Of a stretch of DNA of 64,000 nucleotides, positions 1 to 8,204 are shown one piece after another. Position 1 is the first letter of the stretch; every line of letters starts with the position of its first letter. The notes beneath the pieces were generated by a model. That model did no database searches, was not told the origin of the DNA, and was given only the letters and a program-made list of their open reading frames with translations. The DNA is from Flavobacterium cupreum (GTDB taxonomy: Bacteria > Bacteroidota > Bacteroidia > Flavobacteriales > Flavobacteriaceae): NCBI RefSeq assembly GCF_003996965.1, contig NZ_QWDM01000008.1, positions 248,001-312,000 on the forward strand. The letters run 5' to 3'. The position numbers and the translations under genes were made by a program.

Positions 1-762
1 GACGTTGCTGGTTTAAAACAATTCAACGGATGTCCTGATACAGACGGAGACGGAATCGTTGATGCTTCTGATGCTTGTCCAGATGTTTTTGGTTTAGCTG
101 CATTAAACGGATGTCCTGATACTGACGGAGACGGAATTGCTGATAAAGATGATGCTTGTCCAGATGTTGCTGGTTTAGCTGCTTTAAAAGGTTGTCCAGA
201 TGCTGACGGTGACGGTGTTGCTGATAAAGATGACAAATGTCCTACAGTTGCTGGTCCAAAAGAAAACGGTGGTTGTCCTTTCTTAGACGCTGATAAAGAT
301 GGTGTTCTAGATAAAGATGATGATTGTCCTACAGTTGCAGGTCCTGCTTCTAACAGAGGATGTCCAGAAGTTACTTCTGAGGCTTTAGAAGACCTTAAAG
401 TTCAAGCTAGAGCAATCTACTTCAACTCAGGTAAAGCTACTTTCAAAACAGGAGACAAAGAAACTCCAGCTAGATTAGATGCAATTAAAGAAATCCTTAA
501 AAACTATCCAAACGCGAAATTCAGCATTGAAGGTCACACAGATAGCGATGGTTCTGATAAATTGAACCAAAAACTTTCTGAAGACAGAGCTGCTGCAGTT
601 ATGAACGCTTTGATCGAAAGAGGAGTAAATGTTGATAACTTAGTGTCTAAAGGTTTCGGTGAGTCTCAACCAGTTGCAAGTAACAAAACTGCTGCAGGTA
701 AAGCACAAAACAGAAGAACTGAAATCAAACATATCGGTTCTAAATACGAAGGTAAATTGTAA
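1..762 (+). CDS. OmpA-family outer membrane protein with thrombospondin type-3 repeats (5' truncated)
   Basis: The frame is open from base 1, so the N-terminus (probably signal peptide and beta-barrel) is missing; 253 residues remain. The first ~120 residues hold about five Ca-binding repeats of the form DTDGDGI.D..D.CP, each closed by a CP step. The C-terminal ~120 residues form an OmpA-like peptidoglycan-binding domain, with the IYFNSGKATF start, the EGHTDSDGS core and the final NRRTEI motif. By family it anchors the outer membrane to peptidoglycan. A strong terminator follows directly. Only the start is unknown. Confidence 0.93.
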   Translation, partial: DVAGLKQFNGCPDTDGDGIVDASDACPDVFGLAALNGCPDTDGDGIADKDDACPDVAGLAALKGCPDADGDGVADKDDKCPTVAGPKENGGCPFLDADKDGVLDKDDDCPTVAGPASNRGCPEVTSEALEDLKVQARAIYFNSGKATFKTGDKETPARLDAIKEILKNYPNAKFSIEGHTDSDGSDKLNQKLSEDRAAAVMNALIERGVNVDNLVSKGFGESQPVASNKTAAGKAQNRRTEIKHIGSKYEGKL

Positions 763-783
763 TTTACTTTCTAAATAAATTCT

Positions 784-816
784 AAAAGCCATTCTTAATT
801 GAATGGCTTTTTTTAT
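784..816 (+). terminator. Rho-independent terminator after the OmpA gene
   Basis: AAAAGCCATTC and GAATGGCTTTT form an 11-bp stem around a 6-nt loop, followed by a T run. A TTG codon at 799 that would extend the next gene lies inside this hairpin, so that start is unlikely. Confidence 0.85.
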
Positions 817-825
817 TTTTATACA

Positions 826-3591
826 ATGATAAATACTTCTTTTCTCGAAAAAATAGCCGCTGTTATAATTCAGGATTATTCCGGTAAACTTGCTGAAACA
901 ACTATTATTCTGCCAAATAAAAGAGCAAAGGTTTTTTTAATTGAAGCTTTAAAAAAAGAAACTACCCATACAATTCTTTCTCCCGATATCATTAGCATAG
1001 AAGATTTCGTGCAGGATGTCGCAGCCATTCGGTCTGTTGATTCCATTGAACTTTTGTTTGAATTCTATGAAGTATATCTTTCTGTTACAGAAAAACAAAA
1101 CCAGCAGTCCTTCGAGTTATTTGCCAATTGGGCAAAAACTCTTCTTCAGGATTTTAATGAAATTGATCGTTACTTATTAGAGCCTTCTCATGTTTTGTCT
1201 TATCTGAATGATATCGAAGACATCAAAAAGTGGGGAATAGAAGTCGAAAATAAAACTAAGCTTCTGGAAAAATATATTGATTTCTGGAAACTTCTACCAT
1301 TGTATTATGAGTCTTTATATAATCATTTGCTGCATAAAGGAATAGGATATCAGGGATTGATTTATCGGGAAGCAGTTAATAATCTAAATCATTTTTCAAA
1401 TACAATTTCAGAGCGTCATTTTGTTTTTGCAGGTTTCAATGCATTAAATGCTGCTGAAGAAAAAATCGTGCAGCATCTTTTAGCTTTAGATCAGGCTAAA
1501 ATTTATTGGGATGTCGATCAGACTTTTCTTAATGACCCTTATCACGACGCAGGACTTTTTGTCCGTCGCTTTAAAGAAAACTGGAAACACTATAAGTCGA
1601 ATCCTTTTGAGTGGATTGTGGATGATTTTTCACAATCAAAAAATATTCAGGTCATCGGAACTCCAAAAACGATTGGTCAGGCTAAATTAGCCGGAAGTAT
1701 TATCGAAAAAATAGTTGCTGAAAATCCCTTAACCTCCCTTGATAAGGTCGCGATTGTTTTAGGTGAAGAGAATCTTTTAATGCCCGTTTTGTATGCTTTA
1801 CCTTCTTCGGTTGGGTCTTTGAATATTACTATGGGATATTCAGGTAAAAATAATCCATCGCAAATACTGATTGCGAAATTATTCAAAATGCATGCCAATG
1901 CGCTCTCCAGAAAAGGAGAAAGCTATGTTTTTTATTATAAGGATATATTGGATATTTTAACGCATCCTCTTGTGGAACCTTATGCTCATACTGGAAATCT
2001 GGTTAAGATTATAAAAGAGAATAATTATACTTTTATAACGCACAACAGATTGTTTGAACTGAATTCAAATGTATCGGATCTTTTTAAATTACTCTTTCAA
2101 AAATGGGAGAACGGATCGGTGGCGGTTCTCGAAAACATTTCGACACTTTTGCTGGTAATTAAAGACAATTTCAGTCATGATAATGAAGAAGAAAAAATTG
2201 CAAAAGCGTTTGTCTTTGCTATTTTTAAAGTAATCAATAAACTGATTAATTACTATTCCAAACATAAATATATTGACAATATTGATACCCTTTATGCGAT
2301 TTACAAACAGGTAATTGATGTTGCCGAGGTTTCTTTTGAAGGTGAGCCTTTAAAAGGATTGCAGATTATGGGGGTTCTCGAAAGTCGTGTTCTGGATTTT
2401 GATACTGTAATTGTGACTTCCATGAATGAAGGAAAATTTCCTGCCGGGAAATCCCAAAATTCATTTATTCCTTATGACGTAAAAAAAGAATTGGGTCTGC
2501 CCACTTTTAAAGAGAAGGATGCTATCTATACGTATCACTTTTACCATTTGCTGCAAAGGGCAAAAAATATTTATCTGATTTACAATACTGAAAATGATGG
2601 TTTGGATGCCGGCGAACGCAGTCGTTTTATCACGCAGCTGGAAGTCGAAAAACAAGTAAAGCATAATCTTACTTTTGATATTTACAATCCTGTTTTGCCA
2701 ACAACGGCCTACAAGCCGATGGTGATTCCGAAATCTGAAGCGGTGATGGAACGGTTAAAAGAAATTGCGGAGACCGGTTTTTCTCCGTCAGCTTTGACCA
2801 GTTATATCCGGAATCCCATTGAATTTTATTTTCAGAAAATCCTTCGGATCCGTGAAGTGGAGGAAGTCGAAGAAAATATTGCCCTGAATACACTGGGAAC
2901 AATTATACATGAAACTTTAAAATCATTATACGATCCTTTTGTAGACAAATTTATTTCAGAAGCTGATATAAAAAATTGTTTTAAACTGCTTGATGATGAA
3001 GTTTTAAGGCAATTTAAAGTAGTTTATAAAGAAGGGGAAATAAAAAAAGGACGCAATCTTTTGGCTTTTGAAGTAGCCAAACGAAATGTTTCCAACTTCC
3101 TGAAAATGGAACTGGATTCGATTGTAAACGGAGATGCGGTTAAAATCATTGCTTTGGAAAAAACTTTTGCGCGGGAGTTTACGCATCCGTCTCTGCCATT
3201 TCCTGTTTTGATTAAGGGAAATGTGGACAGAATCGAACTGCGAAACGGAAAAGTAAGAATTATCGATTATAAGACCGGAAAAGTAGAGAAAACGAATGTA
3301 GTACTGAAATCCTGGAACGGGTTGACTCAGGAGCTTAAAAACGACAAAATTATTCAGGTGCTGGCCTATGCGTTTATGTTTGAGGAGAAAGCCGGAACTA
3401 TTCCTGTGGAAGTTGGTATTATCTCCTTCAAAAATTTAAAGTCGGGATTTCTTCCGTTTGGATTTAAGGAGGACAGAGAACTGGATATTACGGTAACGAA
3501 CGAAACTTTGCGCAGTTACCTGGAAGAAATAGCTTTGTTGCTAAAGGAAATTTTTGATGCTGCGATTCCATTCGAGGAAAAAATAAATTAG
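826..3591 (+). CDS. PD-(D/E)XK nuclease family protein, AddB/RexB-like
   Basis: A protein of 921 residues from ATG 826, chosen over TTG 799 because that codon is inside the preceding terminator. The N-terminal part starts with a helicase-like strand (IILPNKRAKVFLIEAL) and resembles the inactivated UvrD-like helicase of AddB. The C-terminal ~250 residues form a RecB-type nuclease: GTIIHETLKS, then GNVDRIELRNGKVRIIDYKTGK, which carries the D...DYK metal and catalytic residues. The inferred role is double-strand-break end processing; no addA lies in the window. Length fits the Bacteroidota family. Confidence 0.88.
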   Translation: MINTSFLEKIAAVIIQDYSGKLAETTIILPNKRAKVFLIEALKKETTHTILSPDIISIEDFVQDVAAIRSVDSIELLFEFYEVYLSVTEKQNQQSFELFANWAKTLLQDFNEIDRYLLEPSHVLSYLNDIEDIKKWGIEVENKTKLLEKYIDFWKLLPLYYESLYNHLLHKGIGYQGLIYREAVNNLNHFSNTISERHFVFAGFNALNAAEEKIVQHLLALDQAKIYWDVDQTFLNDPYHDAGLFVRRFKENWKHYKSNPFEWIVDDFSQSKNIQVIGTPKTIGQAKLAGSIIEKIVAENPLTSLDKVAIVLGEENLLMPVLYALPSSVGSLNITMGYSGKNNPSQILIAKLFKMHANALSRKGESYVFYYKDILDILTHPLVEPYAHTGNLVKIIKENNYTFITHNRLFELNSNVSDLFKLLFQKWENGSVAVLENISTLLLVIKDNFSHDNEEEKIAKAFVFAIFKVINKLINYYSKHKYIDNIDTLYAIYKQVIDVAEVSFEGEPLKGLQIMGVLESRVLDFDTVIVTSMNEGKFPAGKSQNSFIPYDVKKELGLPTFKEKDAIYTYHFYHLLQRAKNIYLIYNTENDGLDAGERSRFITQLEVEKQVKHNLTFDIYNPVLPTTAYKPMVIPKSEAVMERLKEIAETGFSPSALTSYIRNPIEFYFQKILRIREVEEVEENIALNTLGTIIHETLKSLYDPFVDKFISEADIKNCFKLLDDEVLRQFKVVYKEGEIKKGRNLLAFEVAKRNVSNFLKMELDSIVNGDAVKIIALEKTFAREFTHPSLPFPVLIKGNVDRIELRNGKVRIIDYKTGKVEKTNVVLKSWNGLTQELKNDKIIQVLAYAFMFEEKAGTIPVEVGIISFKNLKSGFLPFGFKEDRELDITVTNETLRSYLEEIALLLKEIFDAAIPFEEKIN

Positions 3592-3942
3592 ATGATTTGT
3601 CTTTTAAAAGACGATTTTATTTTCAGTTGAAAAGAAAGGATAAACAGTTTTTGGAAAAAAAGGCAGAATGACTATGTCCCAAACAAAATAATAAGCAGCT
3701 TTTCGGTAGTAGAGTGCGCTAACTTCAAATTAAAAAAAATGTTTTAAGACTTCAAAATTTGTTTGATCGGGATGGGTACTAAAGTACGTTCTTATTTGCT
3801 GTACCTTATTCTTTAAGTAAGTTGATTGTCGAAAAATTCAAACTTTACAGGCATAATCAGTACAAATCATAATTGTAAAAATGTAATCAAAATTTCAACC
3901 CGGTTGATTTTACCGGAAGATGGTAAGTTACATCCTGTAAGT
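3592..3942. other. Intergenic stretch without a recognisable gene
   Basis: About 350 bases between the nuclease gene and a bidirectional terminator. I found no credible ORF, tRNA or known RNA motif on either strand. A short untranslated RNA ending at the 3943-3984 hairpin is possible but unsupported. Confidence 0.5.
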
Positions 3943-3984
3943 AAAAAAGCGGAAATTGTTAGAGAACAATTTCCGCTTTTTTTG
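3943..3984. terminator. Bidirectional terminator
   Basis: An 18-bp stem (AAAAAAGCGGAAATTGTT and its complement) with a ~4-nt loop and T runs on both strands. On the minus strand it sits 10 bases past the stop of the 47-residue gene at 3995-4138. Confidence 0.85.
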
Positions 3985-3994
3985 TAAGTAGTTT

Positions 3995-4138
3995 TTAGCT
4001 GAATATTTTTTTAAAGAAACCTTTCTTTTTCTGTTCCTCTGTTATCGTATTGTTTATGCTTCCGTTCTCAAAACGAAATCTTCTGAACTTCATCAGTTTT
4101 ACATTCAGATCAAAGCGTAATTCGTCTACCGTTTTCAT
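3995..4138 (-). CDS. Small conserved-looking hypothetical protein, 47 aa
   Basis: ATG at 4138, TAA at 3995. The protein starts MKTVDELRFDLNVKLMKFRR and ends KKKGFFKKIFS; it is basic and has no membrane segment. It is too short for usual ORF cut-offs. A clear TAAATTTGC -7 box stands 15 bases upstream of the ATG and a strong hairpin follows the stop, so it looks like a complete one-gene transcription unit. Function unknown. The promoter-ORF-terminator arrangement is the main support. Confidence 0.68.
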   Translation of the reverse strand: MKTVDELRFDLNVKLMKFRRFRFENGSINNTITEEQKKKGFFKKIFS

Positions 4139-4153
4139 TTGGATAATTTTTTT

Positions 4154-4162
4154 GCAAATTTA
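4154..4162 (-). promoter_or_regulatory. Bacteroidota -7 box for the 47-aa gene
   Basis: TAAATTTGC on the minus strand, matching the TAnnTTTGC consensus. The expected transcription start would leave a leader of only about 10 nt. Confidence 0.65.
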
Positions 4163-4426
4163 TGAAAAACTTCTCGTAAACCCTCTTACGGGAAAGGTTA
4201 ATCATATCATTTGAATTTTATTGAACAGATTGTTGCAATTATAGTTATATTTCTTTTTTCTGTTAATTTTTTTTGCAGAATTTATTCTAAAAATAGTCAA
4301 AAATTAGTGGATAAATAAAAGTGGTTCAAGTGTTTACGAGAGCTGTTTTTTTAACAACTGTTTAGCGGACAATTGGGTTTATTGAAAATATCTTTGAAGA
4401 TTCTTAATTTTTTTTACAATAGCGAT

Positions 4427-4747
4427 ATGATTGATTTAAATACACTGGTTGAGGAAACCGGAGCGGAATCCGGATTGGTTTTTAATATAGATGGAATTTT
4501 GGTAGAATCAGTTAATCTTGAATACGACGGGAATGTAGCGGCAATGATAGGGATGATATTAAAGATGTGTCTGGAAATGACGGAAGATGTGAATAACGGG
4601 GATTTGAAACAGGTAATGATTAAAAACAACGACGGTATCGTGGTGGCAAATAAGAATTCGGATGATAATTGTGTGGCACTGCTTTCTAAAGATATTAGTA
4701 AAATGGGACTTCTGTTACGCAGAATGGATACCGTTTTCAACAATTAA
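4427..4747 (+). CDS. Roadblock/LC7 domain protein
   Basis: A protein of 106 residues from ATG 4427; a TTG at 4373 would add 18 hydrophobic residues and is less likely. The whole protein matches the roadblock/LC7 (MglB-like) fold: an initial helix, ESGLVFNIDGILVES as the first strand pair, AAMIGMILKMCLEM as the central helix, then QVMIKNNDGIVVANKN. Roadblock proteins often regulate small GTPases of the MglA type, but no GTPase is encoded nearby. It is followed after 17 bases by a second, diverged roadblock gene, so the two are probably co-transcribed and may dimerise. Confidence 0.75.
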   Translation: MIDLNTLVEETGAESGLVFNIDGILVESVNLEYDGNVAAMIGMILKMCLEMTEDVNNGDLKQVMIKNNDGIVVANKNSDDNCVALLSKDISKMGLLLRRMDTVFNN

Positions 4748-4764
4748 TTAAATACAATTAAAAC

Positions 4765-5139
4765 ATGTCAGATTTTTTACAGAATTTTCAAAACGATTTA
4801 AAAGAGAATATTAACGGGTTTATTGCCGTTTCAGTAACTCAGGTTGAAACAGGAATGTCTTATTGCTCGCTTTCTTTAAATCCGGCTTTTGACCCGGAAT
4901 TAGCATCCGCTTATAATTTAGAAGTTGTAAAAGCAAAATTAAACGCTATCAAAGCTTTAGGACTTGATCAAAAAATCAATGATATCTTAATTACACTAAC
5001 AGATCAGATTCATATTATTGATGTTTCTGAAGATGGAAGTTATTTTATTTATCTGGCGGTTGATTCAACTAAAGCGAATCTTGGAATGACAAGAGCAACT
5101 TTGGCGAAATTCAAAAAAGATATTATCTCAAAACTATAA
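4765..5139 (+). CDS. Roadblock/LC7-like protein, second of a pair
   Basis: A protein of 124 residues. It has an N-terminal helix (FLQNFQNDLKENINGFIAVSV), a strand-turn TQVETGMSYCSLS, a central helix with the ELASAYNLEVVKAK stretch, and a C-terminal strand pair ending in STKANLGMTRATLAKFKK, typical of roadblock folds. It lies 17 bases after the first roadblock gene and before a terminator, forming a two-gene operon. The cellular partner cannot be told from sequence. Confidence 0.68.
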   Translation: MSDFLQNFQNDLKENINGFIAVSVTQVETGMSYCSLSLNPAFDPELASAYNLEVVKAKLNAIKALGLDQKINDILITLTDQIHIIDVSEDGSYFIYLAVDSTKANLGMTRATLAKFKKDIISKL

Positions 5140-5164
5140 TATAATATTTTGCCCCCAACAATGA

Positions 5165-5203
5165 GAAAAAGGCTGTTTCAAAATTTTTTGAACAGCCTTT
5201 TTT
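5165..5203. terminator. Terminator between convergent genes
   Basis: AAAAAGGCTGTT...AACAGCCTTTTTT stem with further pairing (TCAA/TTGA) toward the loop. T runs on both sides serve the roadblock pair (+) and the hydrolase gene (-). Confidence 0.85.
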
Positions 5204-5221
5204 GCTTTTTGAAGGATCGAT

Positions 5222-5998
5222 TTATTTAAAAAAGTCAGCCAGTACAATTTTCAGCTCTTCTTTATTTTCAATATGACTCATGTGTCCATCGTCAAAAGAG
5301 ACAAGCTCTGCAGTTGTATCTTTTATTTGTGTAATGTTTTCTTCGTAGTTTAAAACCGGATCTTTTTTCCCTAAAACCAATAAAACCGGAAAAAGATTTT
5401 CGCGTAAAAGCGCTTCCCTGTCTTTTCTGATTTTCATTCCTTCCAGAGAAGCAACGATTCCCTGTAAAGGTGTTTGTAAGGCCTGAACTTTGGTTTCTTC
5501 AATTTCTGCGGCCAATCTTGTTCTGTTGTCTTCGCTAAACAAATTGGCTACAGCCAGGCTTACAAAGCTTACATAATTTTGTTTTACTGCTTTGATGGCG
5601 CGGGTTCTGTTTAGTTTTTTCTCTGCACTGTCTTCTTTAGAAGTCGAGTTTAATAAAACTAATTTCCTGATGCTGTCCGGATGCAATTCGGCCAGGGCCA
5701 GAGCAACATAACCTCCCATGGAATGTCCAGCAACGATGGCTTTTTCGATTTTCAGATGTTCTAAAACTTCATGTACAGCATTGGCATTATCCTCCATGGA
5801 ATGCACATAGCCTAAAGAATCCGATTCCCCGTGACCCAGTAAGTCGATTGTGACCACACGATAGTTTTCAGAGAAAAGAGTAACATATTCCTGCCACATC
5901 TTTTTGTTTTCGAGAAAGCCGTGTAGCAATACAATTGCATTTCCCTGTCCGGAATCGGAATACGATATTTTGGTGTTTTTATATAAAATAGTTTTCAA
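5222..5998 (-). CDS. Alpha/beta-fold hydrolase
   Basis: A protein of 258 residues, the usual single-domain length. The oxyanion region is LLHGFLENKKMW, the nucleophile elbow GHSMGG places Ser93, the acid is in LVLGKKDP near residue 213, and the catalytic His is in DDGHMSHIEN near 239-242. There is no signal peptide, so it is cytoplasmic. The natural ester, lactone or amide substrate cannot be inferred. It is a single gene. Confidence 0.88.
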   Translation of the reverse strand: MKTILYKNTKISYSDSGQGNAIVLLHGFLENKKMWQEYVTLFSENYRVVTIDLLGHGESDSLGYVHSMEDNANAVHEVLEHLKIEKAIVAGHSMGGYVALALAELHPDSIRKLVLLNSTSKEDSAEKKLNRTRAIKAVKQNYVSFVSLAVANLFSEDNRTRLAAEIEETKVQALQTPLQGIVASLEGMKIRKDREALLRENLFPVLLVLGKKDPVLNYEENITQIKDTTAELVSFDDGHMSHIENKEELKIVLADFFK

Positions 5999-6161
5999 AA
6001 TGATAGTTTAAAGAATAAGCACAAAGATAGGAAAGCACGGACTTTATAAGAAATATATGTGCTTTTGAGTTAATATTTATTCTATAATGCTATTATTTTT
6101 TTTAGAATAGGGAAGTTCTGAACTAAAAATGGCTTCCGTTTCCGAAAACCATTTTATACCA

Positions 6162-6965
6162 TTAAAACCGATTATCACCATCCAGAAGATTTCCCAATCC
6201 ACCAAGAAGGCTTCCTTCATCACGGCTGTTTCCTCCGGATCTTGGTGCAGAAGCAATAATGCGGTCGGCTAATCTTGAGAAAGGCAATGATTGTATATAA
6301 ACCGTTCCGGGACCTTTTAAAGTAGCATAAAATAAGCCTTCACCGCCAAAAATGGAATTCTTGATTCCGCCAATAAATTCAATATCGTAATCTACATCTT
6401 TGGTAAAACCAATGATGCATCCCGTATCTACTTTTAGAACTTCACCGTGTGCTAATTCTTTTTTAGCCATTGTTCCTCCGGAATGTACAAAAGCCATTCC
6501 GTCTCCCTCAATTTTTTGCATGATAAAGCCTTCACCGCCAAATAAGCCGCGGCCTAGTTTCTGAGAGAACTCTATCCCTACCGAAACACCTTTGGCAGCG
6601 CATAAAAAGGAACTTTTTTGACAGATAAACTTGCCCTGAAATTGCATTAAATCAATAGGGAGAATTTTCCCCGGATAGGGAGATGCAAAGGACACTTTGC
6701 TTTTTGTAGTGCCCTGGTTTAAAAATGCTGTCATAAACAAGCTTTCGCCGGTAAGAACTCTTTTTCCTGCATTCAAAAGTGTGCCAAACAAGCCTGATCC
6801 CTGTTGCTGTGAACCATCACCAAATATGGTTTCCATCTGGATATTGTTTTCCATCATCATAAAACTGCCGGCTTCGGCAATTACAATTTCCTGTGGATCC
6901 AGTTCTATTTCAACATATTGCATTTCTTCTCCAAAAATCTGATACTCTATTTCGTGTGCCTGCAT
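6162..6965 (-). CDS. AIM24 / TIGR00266-family protein
   Basis: A protein of 267 residues. It opens with HEIEYQIFGEEMQYVEIELDP and contains the repeated EAGSFMMM and GGEGFIMQ / GGEGLFYATL segments of the AIM24 beta-helical family, ending in a Gly-rich tail. Bacterial members have no settled function. The gene stands alone between the hydrolase gene (163-base gap) and a divergent hypothetical gene. Confidence 0.85.
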   Translation of the reverse strand: MQAHEIEYQIFGEEMQYVEIELDPQEIVIAEAGSFMMMENNIQMETIFGDGSQQQGSGLFGTLLNAGKRVLTGESLFMTAFLNQGTTKSKVSFASPYPGKILPIDLMQFQGKFICQKSSFLCAAKGVSVGIEFSQKLGRGLFGGEGFIMQKIEGDGMAFVHSGGTMAKKELAHGEVLKVDTGCIIGFTKDVDYDIEFIGGIKNSIFGGEGLFYATLKGPGTVYIQSLPFSRLADRIIASAPRSGGNSRDEGSLLGGLGNLLDGDNRF

Positions 6966-7150
6966 GATTTCTAAATTTAGTTTTTAAAATAAGTCGAATG
7001 ATGTTTTAGAACGTTACAGGTTTTCTTTTTATTTTCTTAAAAACTATTTTTAAATGAGAAAATTGAAGATGAAATTATGTTTTTAAAATACAAAAAGCTT
7101 TTCTTATTTTAAATTAGTCTTAATTACATGTTTAATTGGTTTAAATTCTA

Positions 7151-7159
7151 TATTTTTGC
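7151..7159 (+). promoter_or_regulatory. -7 box upstream of the 118-aa gene
   Basis: TATTTTTGC fits TAnnTTTGC and lies 21 bases before ATG 7181. No convincing -33 TTG at the preferred spacing. Confidence 0.5.
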
Positions 7160-7180
7160 AGCGTTATTAATTTTATCAAA

Positions 7181-7537
7181 ATGGCATTAGTTAGCGATTT
7201 GACCACTAAAATATTATTTGAGACCGAAAAAGGATACAGTTATCAATGTGATTTGACTAATAGTATAATTATCAATTTTGTTGATACAGTATCAAGTTAT
7301 AAAATTCATGATTTTTTGATTTTTCAAAGAAAGGTAAATAACGTTGACATTCTCAATATGCTTTATGACTTGTCTGATAAGTCAGATGCACAATTGATTG
7401 AAACTACTAAAAGAAATTTTTCAAGAAATCTTACGATCTGCGAAATAGTTCAGCTTCGCGAATTACTAAACGGAACTAAATTTACCCTCAACCTGCATTC
7501 TATGCTTTGCAATATTCTTAAAGTGGAGTTAATTTAA
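7181..7537 (+). CDS. Hypothetical protein, 118 aa
   Basis: Not recognised. It is a soluble protein of mixed charge without signal peptide or membrane helix. The N-terminal half looks beta-rich (ILFETEKGYSYQCDLTNSII); the C-terminal half looks helical (DILNMLYDLSDKSD, ICEIVQLRELL). It has its own -7 box and sits 89 bases before the ferritin gene. A weak CAGGTG/CACCTG hairpin lies between them. Base composition matches its neighbours. Confidence 0.6.
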   Translation: MALVSDLTTKILFETEKGYSYQCDLTNSIIINFVDTVSSYKIHDFLIFQRKVNNVDILNMLYDLSDKSDAQLIETTKRNFSRNLTICEIVQLRELLNGTKFTLNLHSMLCNILKVELI

Positions 7538-7626
7538 TCTTTTACTTAGATTAAATCCAAATTTGCAGGTGTCTCCACCTGTTGTCTTTAATTTTTGTAA
7601 CTTTACACGTATAAAAATTAAAGGTT

Positions 7627-8145
7627 ATGAAAGATTTACTAAGAACAAGTACTTCATTAATTGAAGGAATAGAAAATATATTGAACTTACAGGCAAAAAT
7701 AGAAAGTGATGCTTCCAATAAATATTTAGCGATGGCTGCATGGCTTGATCGAAATGGTTTTGATAATACAGCATCCTACATGTATAAGCAAGCCGAGGAA
7801 GAAAGAGAACATTTCCTTAAAGTTTTCAGATATATTACAGATATGGGAGGGATTGCAGTTACGCCATCTGTTCCCGAAGTGCAGCAGGAATTTGCTTCTT
7901 TCAGAGAGGTATTTGAAATCGCTTTGCAAAATGAAATCGCCGTTACTCAGGCCATTAACAAGGTAATCGCAAAATGCAGGGCAGAAAATGATTATGCTAC
8001 AGAAGATTTTATGATGTGGTATGTTGCTGAGCAAAGAGAAGAGGAGAAAAATGCAAGAAGAGCTTTAGAGCTTTTTGAGTTGATTAACGAAAATGAAGCT
8101 ACAGGCAAATTTGAATTAGATTTGCAGATATCGAAAATTGGATAA
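7627..8145 (+). CDS. ftnA: Non-heme ferritin
   Basis: A protein of 172 residues, the normal ferritin length. Four-helix bundle with ferroxidase ligands in the first two long helices (Glu near 25, then EEEREH giving Glu59 and His62) and a third set in YVAEQREEEKNARR. The role is iron oxidation and storage in the cytoplasm as a 24-mer. A TAACTTTAC box at 7598-7606 may be its promoter. A terminator follows the stop. Confidence 0.93.
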   Translation: MKDLLRTSTSLIEGIENILNLQAKIESDASNKYLAMAAWLDRNGFDNTASYMYKQAEEEREHFLKVFRYITDMGGIAVTPSVPEVQQEFASFREVFEIALQNEIAVTQAINKVIAKCRAENDYATEDFMMWYVAEQREEEKNARRALELFELINENEATGKFELDLQISKIG

Positions 8146-8165
8146 TAACCAATTTATAAAATTTA

Positions 8166-8198
8166 AAAAGCCCTTAATATTCAATTATTAAGGGCTTT
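8166..8198. terminator. Terminator between ferritin and pepP
   Basis: AAAGCCCTTAATA and TATTAAGGGCTTT form a 13-bp stem with a 6-nt loop, lying between the stops of two convergent genes. Confidence 0.85.
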
Positions 8199-8204
8199 AT
8201 TTAT

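Noticed and set aside
799..825. TTG start extending the AddB-like protein by nine residues
   Set aside because: The TTG is inside the OmpA terminator hairpin; ATG 826 gives the family N-terminus.
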